Shown piece by piece: positions 23,676 through 35,683 of a stretch of 64,000 nt of DNA. The translations under genes and the position numbers were made by a program. Origin of the DNA: Trichomonas vaginalis G3. Its lineage: Eukaryota > Parabasalia > Trichomonadida > Trichomonadidae. Under the pieces are notes generated by a model. It was given only the letters and a program-made list of their open reading frames with translations. It was not told where the DNA came from and did not search any database. Each line of letters starts with the position of its first letter. The stretch's first letter is position 1. The stretch spans positions 26,269,411 to 26,333,410 of the forward strand of contig NC_067203.1 in assembly GCF_026262505.1 (NCBI RefSeq), given 5' to 3'.

Positions 23676-24255
23676 GTTATAGACCGAAAATAGATTTTTT
23701 CGGTTTTCTCTTCAAATAATTGAAAGAATGATACTATTATAGGTTTATTATATTATATAGCATATACTCATGCTATAGCCGAAAATTATAAGTTTTGAGA
23801 AGATTGAATATAACACAAATAAATTTGAATGTAAGTTAAATTGCTTGTTGTTTTTAATAGCTATTTAATGAGAAATCCAATATTGCAAAATTCAAATTGA
23901 ATGATTGAAAGAACAGAAAAAGTCATTCTTTTCAATTTCGAATATGTTTCATTGTATTTATAATTATATGGCAAATAAGATATTTAAACTTGATTTTTGA
24001 AGGGAAATTCACAAAATTGAATGAATTCAAATAATTTTTATTCAAAAATAAACTAGTTATTTGAGTTTAATACTAATTATCTATTCAAACTACAAAGTTT
24101 GTAATTTAAAATATTTTGTGAGATCAGATTGAATTAATTCAAGGTTCTTTTTAATTAATATTAATGACCATATTACGCATTTTCGAACATTCTAAACCAA
24201 ATATATAAAAATGGGAGACGAATGTTAAATTTGCTAGACATGGGGGAGTTGTCTG

Positions 24256-24860
24256 CAAAGTTTTAGCTCTTATCTCTAACAAAAAATTAATTTTTTAAAA
24301 AAATGACCGAATACGTTTCACAGCGAAAAAAATAAAAGGCAAGATAGAATTTTCTAGACATAAAGAAGTTGTTTACCGAGTTTTAGCTCTTATCTCTAAA
24401 AAAATTAATTTTTAAAAAAATGACCGAATACGTTTCACAGCGAGAAAAAATAAAAGGCAAGATAGAATTTTCTAGACATAAAGAAGTTGTTTACCGAGTT
24501 TTAGCTCTTATCTCTAACAAAAAATTAATTTTTAAAAAAATGACCGAATACGTTTCACAGCGAGAAAAAAATAAAAGGCAAGATAGAATTTTCTAGACAT
24601 AAAGAAGTTGTTTACCGAGTTTTAGCTCTTATCTCTAACAAAAAATTAATTTTTAAAAAAATGACCGAATACGTTTCACAGCGAGAAAAAAATAAAAGGC
24701 AAGATAGAATTTTCTAGACATAAAGAAGTTGTTTACCGAGTTTTAGCTCTTATCTCTAACAAAAAATTAATTTTTAAAAAAATGACCGAATACGTTTCAC
24801 AGCGAGAAAAAAATAAAAGGCAAGATAGAATTTTCTAGACATAAAGAAGTTGTCTACCAA
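24256..24860. repeat. ~120-bp VNTR, P1 left arm (5 copies)
   Basis: Unit contains TTTTAGCTCTTATCTCTAAC, an A/T block, GACCGAATACGTTTCACAGC and GACATAAAGAAGTTGTTTAC. Five copies by counting CACAGCGA. The first copy has the boundary variant TTGTCTGCAAAG and the last TTGTCTACCAAGTG. Confidence 0.9.
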
Positions 24861-25271
24861 GTGTCAGCTGTTACTTCTTCTCAATACTGATATAAAATAA
24901 AAATCTTTATTATTTATTTAACCTTTATTGTTTCATTAAACTTCATTTATTTTATATTATAGTTTTATTCTTTTAGCTACTTGTAAACTAATCTAATTTT
25001 ATATCATCATTTTACCGGATTATTCTTCAGTACATCGATTGTGTATCTAAAATAATATCATTATCCTTATTCTGTTTTTTCCAAAATTCTTTTAAATATC
25101 TTTTTTGGTTAGATTACTTTATACTTTTTACTTTTATTTTTTAATTTCAAAAAAAAAATTTGGTGATTGTTCTATTCTGTTACAATGTGCATTATCATAT
25201 TCTAATGAATTATTCATTACATACATTTAAAAAAACTTGTTAAAAATGAAATTAAAAAATTATGTTTATTA

Positions 25272-26138
25272 TTACGCTGTGAATGTGTCAACAGCGGTCA
25301 TGCCTGTATCTGTATCCCATATTTGCCACAACCTTTCTGTATCTGCATTTGTGTATTTCGGTTTCAGCTGATACATTTGATTTGGCGTGTAATTTGTTCC
25401 AGTTAATGGATTAATTGGGAGATCTTCATGCGGTGTGTTATTATTGTACTCCCAAATAAAGGCAGGAATAGCCTGAATGCTTTGGCAGCGCTCCAATGTC
25501 GGCCAGAATCTCTCAATCTTCCCATTTTGGTAGGGAGAATGAGAGTCTGTATGCCGCCATTGGACGCCCCAAAGATCAAGTAGATCTTGAAAGGCGCCCC
25601 TATTTTCTGAACCGTTGTCGGTCCAGAAACAATAAGGGGCGCCAAATTCAATGAAGGCGGAAGCCGCAACGTTCGCTGTCGTCGCTGCCAGCATATCTGG
25701 TATTTGTATACACGCTAGGACTTTGCGGCTAAAATCGTCGATTATGCCATAAATATACTGGCCACGAACACCCCTAAAATAATGAACATCTGCGTGCCAG
25801 ATAAGATTGGGTGAAAGCGCCCAATATCTTACTGCTGTTTCTGGCCCGGCATGCTCTAATCGCGTCTTGGTGAAATGATTTTCTTTGAAGTATCTGCGTA
25901 CTTCTCTATAAGATAAATCAATTTGTTGTATCATAAGACGAAATGGTGGAAGTGAACTCAAAATAAGAGTAATTAGGTTATTTTGCCGACCAAATATATT
26001 TACAAGGCAAAATATCATATTACATGTCAACCTATTATCAGTATGTTTTGATAAAAAAAATTTATCAAATATCATATTAAAATTAACATCTATATCTATA
26101 TCAATATCTACACTATAAATTTTTTTATTCAATATCAT
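25272..26138 (-). CDS. rve-type DDE integrase/transposase, copy A
   Basis: 288 codons from ATG 26138; a TTG extends it by three codons. The N-terminal ~75 residues are AT-biased and have no known fold. Next comes a helix-turn-helix-like stretch (LSYREVRRYFKENHFTKTR) and then an integrase core: WHAD117VHYF, GIIDDFSRKVLACI, FWTD174NGSE and GKIE209RFW. 34 residues lie between the second D and the E. The C-terminal part (FIWEYNNNTPHEDLP...TPNQMY) resembles the tail of bacterial IS3/IS481-type transposases and of Ginger-like integrases. It would catalyse strand transfer for the palindromic element. Protein identical to the other full-length copies in the window. Confidence 0.85.
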   Translation of the reverse strand: MILNKKIYSVDIDIDIDVNFNMIFDKFFLSKHTDNRLTCNMIFCLVNIFGRQNNLITLILSSLPPFRLMIQQIDLSYREVRRYFKENHFTKTRLEHAGPETAVRYWALSPNLIWHADVHYFRGVRGQYIYGIIDDFSRKVLACIQIPDMLAATTANVAASAFIEFGAPYCFWTDNGSENRGAFQDLLDLWGVQWRHTDSHSPYQNGKIERFWPTLERCQSIQAIPAFIWEYNNNTPHEDLPINPLTGTNYTPNQMYQLKPKYTNADTERLWQIWDTDTGMTAVDTFTA

Positions 26139-27299
26139 AGATTTCAAAAATTTATTTCAATTTTAAATTAATTTATGGTTTTCATCAAAATTGTTTTTTA
26201 TTAAAAAGCATGTTTCACAATTTTTACGGTTTCTTTCAAAAGTTATAAAAAGAGAGTCAATAAGAAATTTCAACGCTTCAAGAAGGAATCAAAGAAATTG
26301 ACGAAGTTCCAGAATTTTATTCAACAATTCTTAATCAATTAACAAAAACTATACCGAAACTTATCTTACCATCCAAATCAAATCACATTACATACGGAAT
26401 AAACATTTAATCTTTTACCATTAAAATTATATTTATACGTTATTTAATTTTTTACGTCTAAGTTGAATAGGATAATAGCCGAAGATATAAAGTAACTATA
26501 GTTTACAAGCTAAGGAACAAATCAGCATTGAAACTAAAAAATAACGTATTTGAATAATTTCGTAAAAAATTAGAATTACTCGATATTAAGCATATTGCTT
26601 TTCTATCATATATGCTTATATTCTACAATAGTGTTACCAAACATCGGGCAACATCATACGTATAATACAACTTTTTCGTACTTCTTTATCGAATTTAAAT
26701 AGAACTAAGTTTTTATTTTAAATAAAAGAGAAATAATTCTAATTTATAATCTCATTATTAATTTATTCTCATTTTAATATTTCATCGATTTTTTATTATC
26801 GATATTCAATACAAATGAATTCATATTATAATAGTATCTAGTATAACTAGGTATTCTATCACAGTATTTCTTCAATTTATTATAATATTTCAGCATTTTT
26901 TAGTTTCAATGCTGATTTGTTCCTTAGCTTGTAAACTATAGTTACTTTATATCTTCGGCTATTATCCTATTCAACTTAGACGTAAAAAAATTAAATAACG
27001 TATAAATATAATTTTAATGGTAAAAGATTAAATGTTTATTCCGTATGTAATGTGATTTGATTTGGATGGTAAGATAAGTTTCGGTATAGTTTTTGTTAAT
27101 TGATTAAGAATTGTTGAATAAAATTCTGGAACTTCGTCAATTTCTTTGATTCCTTCTTGAAGCGTTGAAATTTCTTATTGACTCTCTTTTTATAACTTTT
27201 GAAAGAAACCGTAAAAATTGTGAAACATGCTTTTTAATAAAAAACAATTTTGATGAAAACCATAAATTAATTTAAAATTGAAATAAATTTTTGAAATCT

Positions 27300-28166
27300 A
27301 TGATATTGAATAAAAAAATTTATAGTGTAGATATTGATATAGATATAGATGTTAATTTTAATATGATATTTGATAAATTTTTTTTATCAAAACATACTGA
27401 TAATAGGTTGACATGTAATATGATATTTTGCCTTGTAAATATATTTGGTCGGCAAAATAACCTAATTACTCTTATTTTGAGTTCACTTCCACCATTTCGT
27501 CTTATGATACAACAAATTGATTTATCTTATAGAGAAGTACGCAGATACTTCAAAGAAAATCATTTCACCAAGACGCGATTAGAGCATGCCGGGCCAGAAA
27601 CAGCAGTAAGATATTGGGCGCTTTCACCCAATCTTATCTGGCACGCAGATGTTCATTATTTTAGGGGTGTTCGTGGCCAGTATATTTATGGCATAATCGA
27701 CGATTTTAGCCGCAAAGTCCTAGCGTGTATACAAATACCAGATATGCTGGCAGCGACGACAGCGAACGTTGCGGCTTCCGCCTTCATTGAATTTGGCGCC
27801 CCTTATTGTTTCTGGACCGACAACGGTTCAGAAAATAGGGGCGCCTTTCAAGATCTACTTGATCTTTGGGGCGTCCAATGGCGGCATACAGACTCTCATT
27901 CTCCCTACCAAAATGGGAAGATTGAGAGATTCTGGCCGACATTGGAGCGCTGCCAAAGCATTCAGGCTATTCCTGCCTTTATTTGGGAGTACAATAATAA
28001 CACACCGCATGAAGATCTCCCAATTAATCCATTAACTGGAACAAATTACACGCCAAATCAAATGTATCAGCTGAAACCGAAATACACAAATGCAGATACA
28101 GAAAGGTTGTGGCAAATATGGGATACAGATACAGGCATGACCGCTGTTGACACATTCACAGCGTAA
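27300..28166 (+). CDS. rve-type DDE integrase/transposase, copy B
   Basis: Inverted duplicate of the gene at 25272-26138, with identical protein and all three catalytic acids. It keeps the T8 run at about 27378 that is T7 in the plus-strand copies of P2 and P3, so the full 288-residue frame is open. ATG 27300 is preferred over the upstream TTG. The start codons of the divergent pair are ~1.16 kb apart and the spacer holds no other gene. Confidence 0.85.
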   Translation: MILNKKIYSVDIDIDIDVNFNMIFDKFFLSKHTDNRLTCNMIFCLVNIFGRQNNLITLILSSLPPFRLMIQQIDLSYREVRRYFKENHFTKTRLEHAGPETAVRYWALSPNLIWHADVHYFRGVRGQYIYGIIDDFSRKVLACIQIPDMLAATTANVAASAFIEFGAPYCFWTDNGSENRGAFQDLLDLWGVQWRHTDSHSPYQNGKIERFWPTLERCQSIQAIPAFIWEYNNNTPHEDLPINPLTGTNYTPNQMYQLKPKYTNADTERLWQIWDTDTGMTAVDTFTA

Positions 28167-28574
28167 TAATAAACATAATTTTTTAATTTCATTTTTAACA
28201 AGTTTTTTTAAATGTATGTAATGAATAATTCATTAGAATATGATAATGCACATTGTAACAGAATAGAACAATCACCAAATTTTTTTTTTGAAATTAAAAA
28301 ATAAAAGTAAAAAGTATAAAGTAATCTAACCAAAAAAGATATTTAAAAGAATTTTGGAAAAAACAGAATAAGGATAATGATATTATTTTAGATACACAAT
28401 CGATGTACTGAAGAATAATCCGGTAAAATGATGATATAAAATTAGATTAGTTTACAAGTAGCTAAAAGAATAAAACTATAATATAAAATAAATGAAGTTT
28501 AATGAAACAATAAAGGTTAAATAAATAATAAAGATTTTTATTTTATATCAGTATTGAGAAGAAGTAACAGCTGA

Positions 28575-29800
28575 CACTTGGTAGACAACTTCTTTATGTC
28601 TAGAAAATTCTATCTTGCCTTTTATTTTTTTCTCGCTGTGAAACGTATTCGGTCATTTTTTTAAAAATTAATTTTTTGTTAGAGATAAGAGCTAAAACTC
28701 GGTAAACAACTTCTTTATGTCTAGAAAATTCTATCTTGCCTTTTATTTTTTTCTCGCTGTGAAACGTATTCGGTCATTTTTTTAAAAATTAATTTTTTGT
28801 TAGAGATAAGAGCTAAAACTCGGTAAACAACTTCTTTATGTCTAGAAAATTCTATCTTGCCTTTTATTTTTTTCTCGCTGTGAAACGTATTCGGTCATTT
28901 TTTTAAAAATTAATTTTTTGTTAGAGATAAGAGCTAAAACTCGGTAAACAACTTCTTTATGTCTAGAAAATTCTATCTTGCCTTTTATTTTTTTCTCGCT
29001 GTGAAACGTATTCGGTCATTTTTTTAAAAATTAATTTTTTGTTAGAGATAAGAGCTAAAACTCGGTAAACAACTTCTTTATGTCTAGAAAATTCTATCTT
29101 GCCTTTTATTTTTTTCTCGCTGTGAAACGTATTCGGTCATTTTTTTAAAAATTAATTTTTTGTTAGAGATAAGAGCTAAAACTCGGTAAACAACTTCTTT
29201 ATGTCTAGAAAATTCTATCTTGCCTTTTATTTTTTTCTCGCTGTGAAACGTATTCGGTCATTTTTTTAAAAATTAATTTTTTGTTAGAGATAAGAGCTAA
29301 AACTCGGTAAACAACTTCTTTATGTCTAGAAAATTCTATCTTGCCTTTTATTTTTTTCTCGCTGTGAAACGTATTCGGTCATTTTTTTAAAAATTAATTT
29401 TTTGTTAGAGATAAGAGCTAAAACTCGGTAAACAACTTCTTTATGTCTAGAAAATTCTATCTTGCCTTTTATTTTTTTCTCGCTGTGAAACGTATTCGGT
29501 CATTTTTTTAAAAATTAATTTTTTGTTAGAGATAAGAGCTAAAACTCGGTAAACAACTTCTTTATGTCTAGAAAATTCTATCTTGCCTTTTATTTTTTTC
29601 TCGCTGTGAAACGTATTCGGTCATTTTTTTAAAAATTAATTTTTTGTTAGAGATAAGAGCTAAAACTCGGTAAACAACTTCTTTATGTCTAGAAAATTCT
29701 ATCTTGCCTTTTATTTTTTTCTCGCTGTGAAACGTATTCGGTCATTTTTTTAAAAATTAATTTTTTGTTAGAGATAAGAGCTAAAACTTTGCAGACAACT
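28575..29800. repeat. ~121-bp VNTR, P1 right arm (10 copies)
   Basis: Reverse-complement orientation of the left-arm VNTR. Ten copies by counting CTCGCTGTGAAACG, with a very regular 121-bp period. The outer boundary has the same variant (TTTGCAGACAACTC) as the left arm. Confidence 0.9.
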
Positions 29801-30791
29801 CCCCCATGTCTAGCAAATTTAACATTCGTCTCCCATTTTTATATATTTGGTTTAGAATGTTCGAAAATGCGTAATATGGTCATTAATATTAATTAAAAAG
29901 AACCTTGAATTAATTCAATCTGATCTCACAAAATATTTTAAATTACAAACTTTGTAGTTTGAATAGATAATTAGTATTAAACTCAAATAACTAGTTTATT
30001 TTTGAATAAAAATTATTTGAATTCATTCAATTTTGTGAATTTCCCTTCAAAAATCAAGTTTAAATATCTTATTTGCCATATAATTATAAATACAATGAAA
30101 CATATTCGAAATTGAAAAGAATGACTTTTTCTGTTCTTTCAATCATTCAATTTGAATTTTGCAATATTGGATTTCTCATTAAATAGCTATTAAAAACAAC
30201 AAGCAATTTAACTTACATTCAAATTTATTTGTGTTATATTCAATCTTCTCAAAACTTATAATTTTCGGCTATAGCATGAGTATATGCTATATAATATAAT
30301 AAACCTATAATAGTATCATTCTTTCAATTATTTGAAGAGAAAACCGAAAAAATCTATTTTCGGTCTATAACAAGGTTTATCCTTCGCTTTTAAGATCATT
30401 GAATTTGATTTTTACATAAAATAGTTATATATTAGAAAATAATATGAGTTTATGTGATATTATTTTTCAGAAGATTTTGTGTTCTTATTCAAAATTTTAT
30501 TTTTTTTATTCAAAAGAATCCTTACAAAATATACATTTACTTTAATTAATATTTAAAAACGTGCTCTATCAAAAGTTCCAAAAATTCAATATTTTAGCTT
30601 TTCTGAGGTGTCACTTTTGATGAATTTCTGTTTACAACAGTTCATTCAGATTTTTTTCGTGAACCGAAATGACACGATGACGAAACCACTATACTTAGAT
30701 TTGGTGACTACCTTATATAAAAACGATATGTGGTGTTTGGCCGGACGATAACCTCAAAAGATATGAATTGTGCACAGGTTCGATTGTTCCG

Positions 30792-31561
30792 TACCGAAAT
30801 GCATCACTAGAAAAGTGACAAAAAGTGACACTTACTCTTATTTTGTGCGGCAATTTTTCTAAGTTATTTTGTTAAGCTAAATATGTTATATATCAAATCA
30901 GCTTTATAAATATTATAGAAAAGTTTATTTATTTTTATTTTTAATTATTATTATTATTATTTTTTTAAATTAAAAGAAAACATTAGAATTATATGGATAT
31001 ATTTAAATTAATTATAAAAATAAAATTGAATATATTGAAGTTTGAGTTTATAGGTATACAAATTTTAGAGGCATTTTGGCTGAGAACTATGGTCTGCGAG
31101 GTACATAGATAGAATCAGTACCTCGCAGACTATAGTTCTCTATATGGCGCCGAAAATTTTTGGTGAAATGTCGTCGCATTTCACCAAAAATTTTTCGGCG
31201 CCATAGGAAGAATTGGAGGGTGTGAGATACTATTACATGCTATAGTACTCACACCCTCCAATTCTTAGCCAAAACGGCTAAAAATTGCTCACAATTTCAA
31301 CAATTGTGAGCAATTTTCAGCCATTTTGGCTGAGAACTATGGTCTGCGAGGTACATGGATAGAATCAGTACCTCGCAGACTATAGTTCTCTATATGGCGC
31401 CCAAAAAAAAATTTATGATTGTTTTTTATCAAATCTTATCCATATTATTCTATTAATGTTAATTATATTTTATCAATTATATTTTTTTAAATAATAAACA
31501 CAAAATCCACTAATTTAAAATTGGCGCCAAATGTCACTTTTGCTAGTGATGCATTTCGGTA
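30792..31561. mobile_element. TA-flanked MITE carrying a stem-loop array (S1)
   Basis: Ends TACCGAAATGCATCACTAG and CTAGTGATGCATTTCGGTA are inverted over ~30 bp and bounded by TA on each side, as in Tc1/mariner-type insertions. It has no transposase. The hairpin array 31071-31402 fills its centre. Identical copies occur at 41326-42097 and 53341-54111. Confidence 0.7.
31071..31402. repeat. stem-loop array, five hairpins (S1-1)
   Basis: Consecutive hairpins: H1 (TCTGCGAGGTAC/GTACCTCGCAGA), H2 (GGCGCCGAAAATTTTTGG/CCAAAAATTTTTCGGCGCC), H3 (AATTGGAGGGTGTGAG/CTCACACCCTCCAATT), H4 (AGCCAAAACGGCT... with an ATTGCTCACAATT stem), then H1 again and a half H2. Stems are 18-30 bp and nearly perfect. Confidence 0.85.
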
Positions 31562-31765
31562 TGATATAGTGACAACTTTACGTGTCAGATTTTATGAAAA
31601 TAAGGTATTTATCACAAATATATAATCAATATAATTATATTATAGAAGGCTATTTAATAAATCTATATTTATTATAAAATGATATTTAAAAAAATATGTA
31701 TAATTATTGAATTAATTTTTGATAAGGAGTCAAAAAATTTTTGACAAAATTGAAATATATTTAAG

Positions 31766-31962
31766 CTAAGAATTGGTGGTGTGAGATACTATTTCATGCA
31801 ATAGTACTCACACCCTTCAATTCTTCCTATGGCGTCGAGAAAATTTTGGTGAAATGCGACGACATTTCGCCAAAATTTCTCGACGCCATATAGAGAACTA
31901 TAGTCTGCGAGGTACTGATTCTATCTATGTACCTCGCAGGCTATAGTCCCCAGCCAAAATGG
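31766..31962. repeat. stem-loop array, three hairpins (S1-2)
   Basis: Same modules in reverse order: H3 (GGTGTGAG/CTCACACC), H2 variant (GGCGTCGAGAAAATTTTGG stem), H1 (CTGCGAGGTAC/GTACCTCGCAG), ending in the CAGCCAAAATGG half of H4. Confidence 0.8.
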
Positions 31963-32407
31963 TTAAAAATTGTTGTGCATGAAAAATAGCATGACTTCAC
32001 TTCTGATAAAAAGTGACAGTATTTGACAGTGTTTGACATCTATTTGTCATATTTGAAAAATGGAGAATAATGATGTAAGGTATACACTAATTAAAATTAT
32101 TTGAGATGAAAATTTGAAGTGAAAATAAAATTTTATTTTTTTTAAAAAAAATCATTAATATGTGATGTTTTAAATTTGTTATTATTAATTAATATCTGAA
32201 ACTATTGAATTATAACAGTTTATATGTTCTCAATTTAAAAAAAATTGTGAAGAATTTATATTTTTGGAGAAGGGTGTTTAACATTTGTGAGTGAGAATGC
32301 AAGTAGAAGTTTGGTGTTTTAAGGCTAAGTTAATATAGATTTGCTATTGCTATATATGTGAATATGTTGTGTTATAATACAAGATATAAAAATATATTAT
32401 TAAAATT

Positions 32408-32605
32408 TTCGACGCCATATAGAGAACTATAGTCTGCGAGGTACTGATTCTATTTATGTGCCTCGCAGACCGTAGTTCTCAGCCAAAATGGCTAAAAAAT
32501 GGGTGCAATGTAAAAAATTGCACCCAATTTTTAGCCATTTTGGCTAGGAATTGGAGGGTGTGAGTACTATCGTTTGTAATAGTTTCTCACACCCTCTAAT
32601 TCTTC
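32408..32605. repeat. stem-loop array, H1-H4-H3 (S1-3)
   Basis: Half H2 (TTTCGACGCCATA), then H1, then an H4-type hairpin with a different inner stem (GGGTGCAAT/ATTGCACCC), then H3 (GGAGGGTGTGAG/CTCACACCCTC). The order again follows the cyclic series read backwards. Confidence 0.8.
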
Positions 32606-34664
32606 GTATATACACATTATAAAATCATTCAAAACGATACACATATTTTCTAAAAAACAATCCGAAAATTTTATTATGATAATTTATTAAACTTTAATCT
32701 AATTCTTAAACCAATTGAATATATCGAATAACACAATTAATTGAATACATCTTTTGAAATTGAAAAGAAAAATTAATAAAAATAAAAAACTGAACTTTAT
32801 TAAATAAAGAAAAGGTATGAAAAGAAGTTTGAAAACAATAAAAAAATAATGTGATTGTTGATAAACGATTTTTATTTCGACAATTATTAGAAAGGATTAT
32901 GATAGAGTTTGTAAAATATGTTCGATCTGTGTATGTCAAATCGTGCCAAGTTAAGTATACTAGGGACACAAATTGAGACGAGAAAAGCAAATTGAGAGGA
33001 AAAAACCGTTCAAAATGTTGTAAACTTTTGAATTTTAGCCCAAAAATCGCGTTCTTATTTTTGACCTATTCAATTAATAATTTTAGTTTAAATAAAAAAT
33101 AATTGTTTAGTCTAACGACGACATTCTTTTGGAATAGGAAACAAGATGATTTAAAGGTGCACCCGTATATACGTTTATTTGAGAGGAGGAGGATTACCCT
33201 CTCAATTTTGAGGGATTCGTTAGTTTATTTTCTCGATGAATATGCAATAAAATTTGATTTTTACCTTATCAATATACTTCATATAATATACACATGTTCA
33301 TGTAAAAACTTTTTTCCAAAATCCTCAGGAATTAAGGGATTTTTGAATTTTAATAGGGTTGCTAGATTCCCGACGATAGGTGTCTTGGAAGATTTGCCTG
33401 GTGTCATCATAGTGTCTTTAAATCAATAATTTTATTTTCGAGTTAGTTTTATCGATTTTTCAATAAAAAACATTTCTAAAACAAGAAAATAAAACGATAA
33501 AATATTTATATTTTATATAAGGATCTTATATATTTAAAATAAATATCATTTTATTTTTTTCATTGGTGTCTGTCAAACCATAATACACTATTCAAAAATT
33601 CAATGTGTCTTGCGGCTTCAAAAGACACCTTCAAATTGAATGATAGCACAGACACTATTGAGTTTTACCCATTTTATTTAGTTTTTACCCTTTTTATTTT
33701 TAAGAATTAATGAATAAAACAGCCGTTTTGCTATAACCTCAATCACTTTTATTTATTATTTTAAATATTATTTAATTTTATTATTTGAATAGGCAAACTT
33801 ATATTTGAGAAGCTCAATTTGAGACCACTTAATACATTGAAATATCATAAATATTGAAATATTAAAAAGTGTATTTCAAAATATTGAAATTATAAAAATT
33901 TATAATACTGAAATTGAGACAAATTAATAAATTCAATGTGTTTTTTTGAAATAACTCTCAAATATTATTTTTTTGTTTATTTAATGATGAATAAATATGA
34001 TTGCTTTAGTCAATCATAAAAACTAATTCAAGTTTAAAATAATGAAAGGATAATTTAATCGTTTTTTAAAATACAATTATTTTTTGTTATAGACCGAAAA
34101 TAGATTTTTTCGGTTTTCTCTTCAAATAATTGAAAGAATGATACTATTATAGGTTTATTATATTATATAGCATATACTCATGCTATAGCCGAAAATTATA
34201 AGTTTTGAGAAGATTGAATATAACACAAATAAATTTGAATGTAAGTTAAATTGCTTGTTGTTTTTAATAGCTATTTAATGAGAAATCCAATATTGCAAAA
34301 TTCAAATTGAATGATTGAAAGAACAGAAAAAGTCATTCTTTTCAATTTCGAATATGTTTCATTGTATTTATAATTATATGGCAAATAAGATATTTAAACT
34401 TGATTTTTGAAGGGAAATTCACAAAATTGAATGAATTCAAATAATTTTTATTCAAAAATAAACTAGTTATTTGAGTTTAATACTAATTATCTATTCAAAC
34501 TACAAAGTTTGTAATTTAAAATATTTTGTGAGATCAGATTGAATTAATTCAAGGTTCTTTTTAATTAATATTAATGACCATATTACGCATTTTCGAACAT
34601 TCTAAACCAAATATATAAAAATGGGAGACGAATGTTAAATTTGCTAGACATGGGGGAGTTGTCT

Positions 34665-35275
34665 GCAAAGTTTTAGCTCTTATCTCTAACAAAAAATTAA
34701 TTTTTAAAAAAATGACCGAATACGTTTCACAGCGAGAAAAAAATAAAAGGCAAGATAGAATTTTCTAGACATAAAGAAGTTGTTTACCGAGTTTTAGCTC
34801 TTATCTCTAACAAAAAATTAATTTTTAAAAAAATGACCGAATACGTTTCACAGCGAGAAAAAAATAAAAGGCAAGATAGAATTTTCTAGACATAAAGAAG
34901 TTGTTTACCGAGTTTTAGCTCTTATCTCTAACAAAAAATTAATTTTTAAAAAAATGACCGAATACGTTTCACAGCGAAAAAAAATAAAAGGCAAGATAGA
35001 ATTTTCTAGACATAAAGAAGTTGTTTACCGAGTTTTAGCTCTTATCTCTAAAAAAAATTAATTTTTAAAAAAATGACCGAATACGTTTCACAGCGAGAAA
35101 AAAATAAAAGGCAAGATAGAATTTTCTAGACATAAAGAAGTTGTTTACCGAGTTTTAGCTCTTATCTCTAACAAAAAATTAATTTTTAAAAAAATGACCG
35201 AATACGTTTCACAGCGAGAAAAAAATAAAAGGCAAGATAGAATTTTCTAGACATAAAGAAGTTGTCTACCAAGTG
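34665..35275. repeat. ~120-bp VNTR, P2 left arm (5 copies)
   Basis: Same unit as in P1; five copies by counting CACAGCGA. Small A-run length differences between units. Confidence 0.88.
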
Positions 35276-35683
35276 TCAGCTGTTACTTCTTCTCAATACT
35301 GATATAAAATAAAAATCTTTATTATTTATTTAACCTTTATTGTTTCATTAAACTTCATTTATTTTATATTATAGTTTTATTCTTTTAGCTACTTGTAAAC
35401 TAATCTAATTTTATATCATCATTTTACCGGATTATTCTTCAGTACATCGATTGTGTATCTAAAATAATATCATTATCCTTATTCTGTTTTTTCCAAAATT
35501 CTTTTAAATATCTTTTTTGGTTAGATTACTTTATACTTTTTACTTTTATTTTTTAATTTCAAAAAAAAAATTTGGTGATTGTTCTATTCTGTTACAATGT
35601 GCATTATCATATTCTAATGAATTATTCATTACATACATTTAAAAAAACTTGTTAAAAATGAAATTAAAAAATTATGTTTATTA

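Larger units (their letters stand above)
23676..30371. mobile_element. giant palindromic paired-integrase element, copy P1
   Basis: It begins GTTATAGACCGAAAATAG and ends with the reverse complement (CTATTTTCGGTCTATAAC). The two arms are near-identical inverted copies of ~3 kb, broken only by VNTR copy number, around a ~365-bp unique centre (about 26541-26905). From the outside in, each arm has ~580 bp of AT-rich DNA, a ~121-bp VNTR, ~400 bp of AT-rich DNA, the 3' end of an integrase-type gene, and its 5' end ~400 bp from the arm's inner edge. Both genes therefore read outward from the centre. Palindromy continues past the ends, through about 22846-22932 and 30372-30473. No clear target duplication was seen. 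Confidence 0.85.
30372..34085. other. spacer S1 between palindromes; no genes seen
   Basis: About 3.7 kb linking P1 to P2 and repeated after P2 and P3. It holds the motif GTCACTTTTGATGAATTTC at ~30610, a TA-flanked MITE (30792-31561), three stem-loop arrays, and from 32606 on ~1.5 kb of AT-rich DNA. Reading frames at 32706-32990 and 33103-33429 have no conserved features and start at alternative codons; I regard them as chance. Confidence 0.75.

Noticed and set aside
25403-25669. 88-codon ORF overlapping each integrase copy (also 27769, 35815, 38181, 47833, 50199)
   Set aside because: Out-of-frame shadow of the integrase gene.
32706-32990. 94-codon minus-strand ORF, repeated at 43241-43525
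   Set aside because: Low-complexity Phe/Ser/Asn frame in AT-rich DNA; the duplication only reflects the tandem unit.
33103-33429. 108-codon ORF in S1 (and the 95-codon relative at 43638 in S2)
   Set aside because: Starts at TTG, no domain or composition signal, and the S2 version is cut by the transposon insertion; chance frame.
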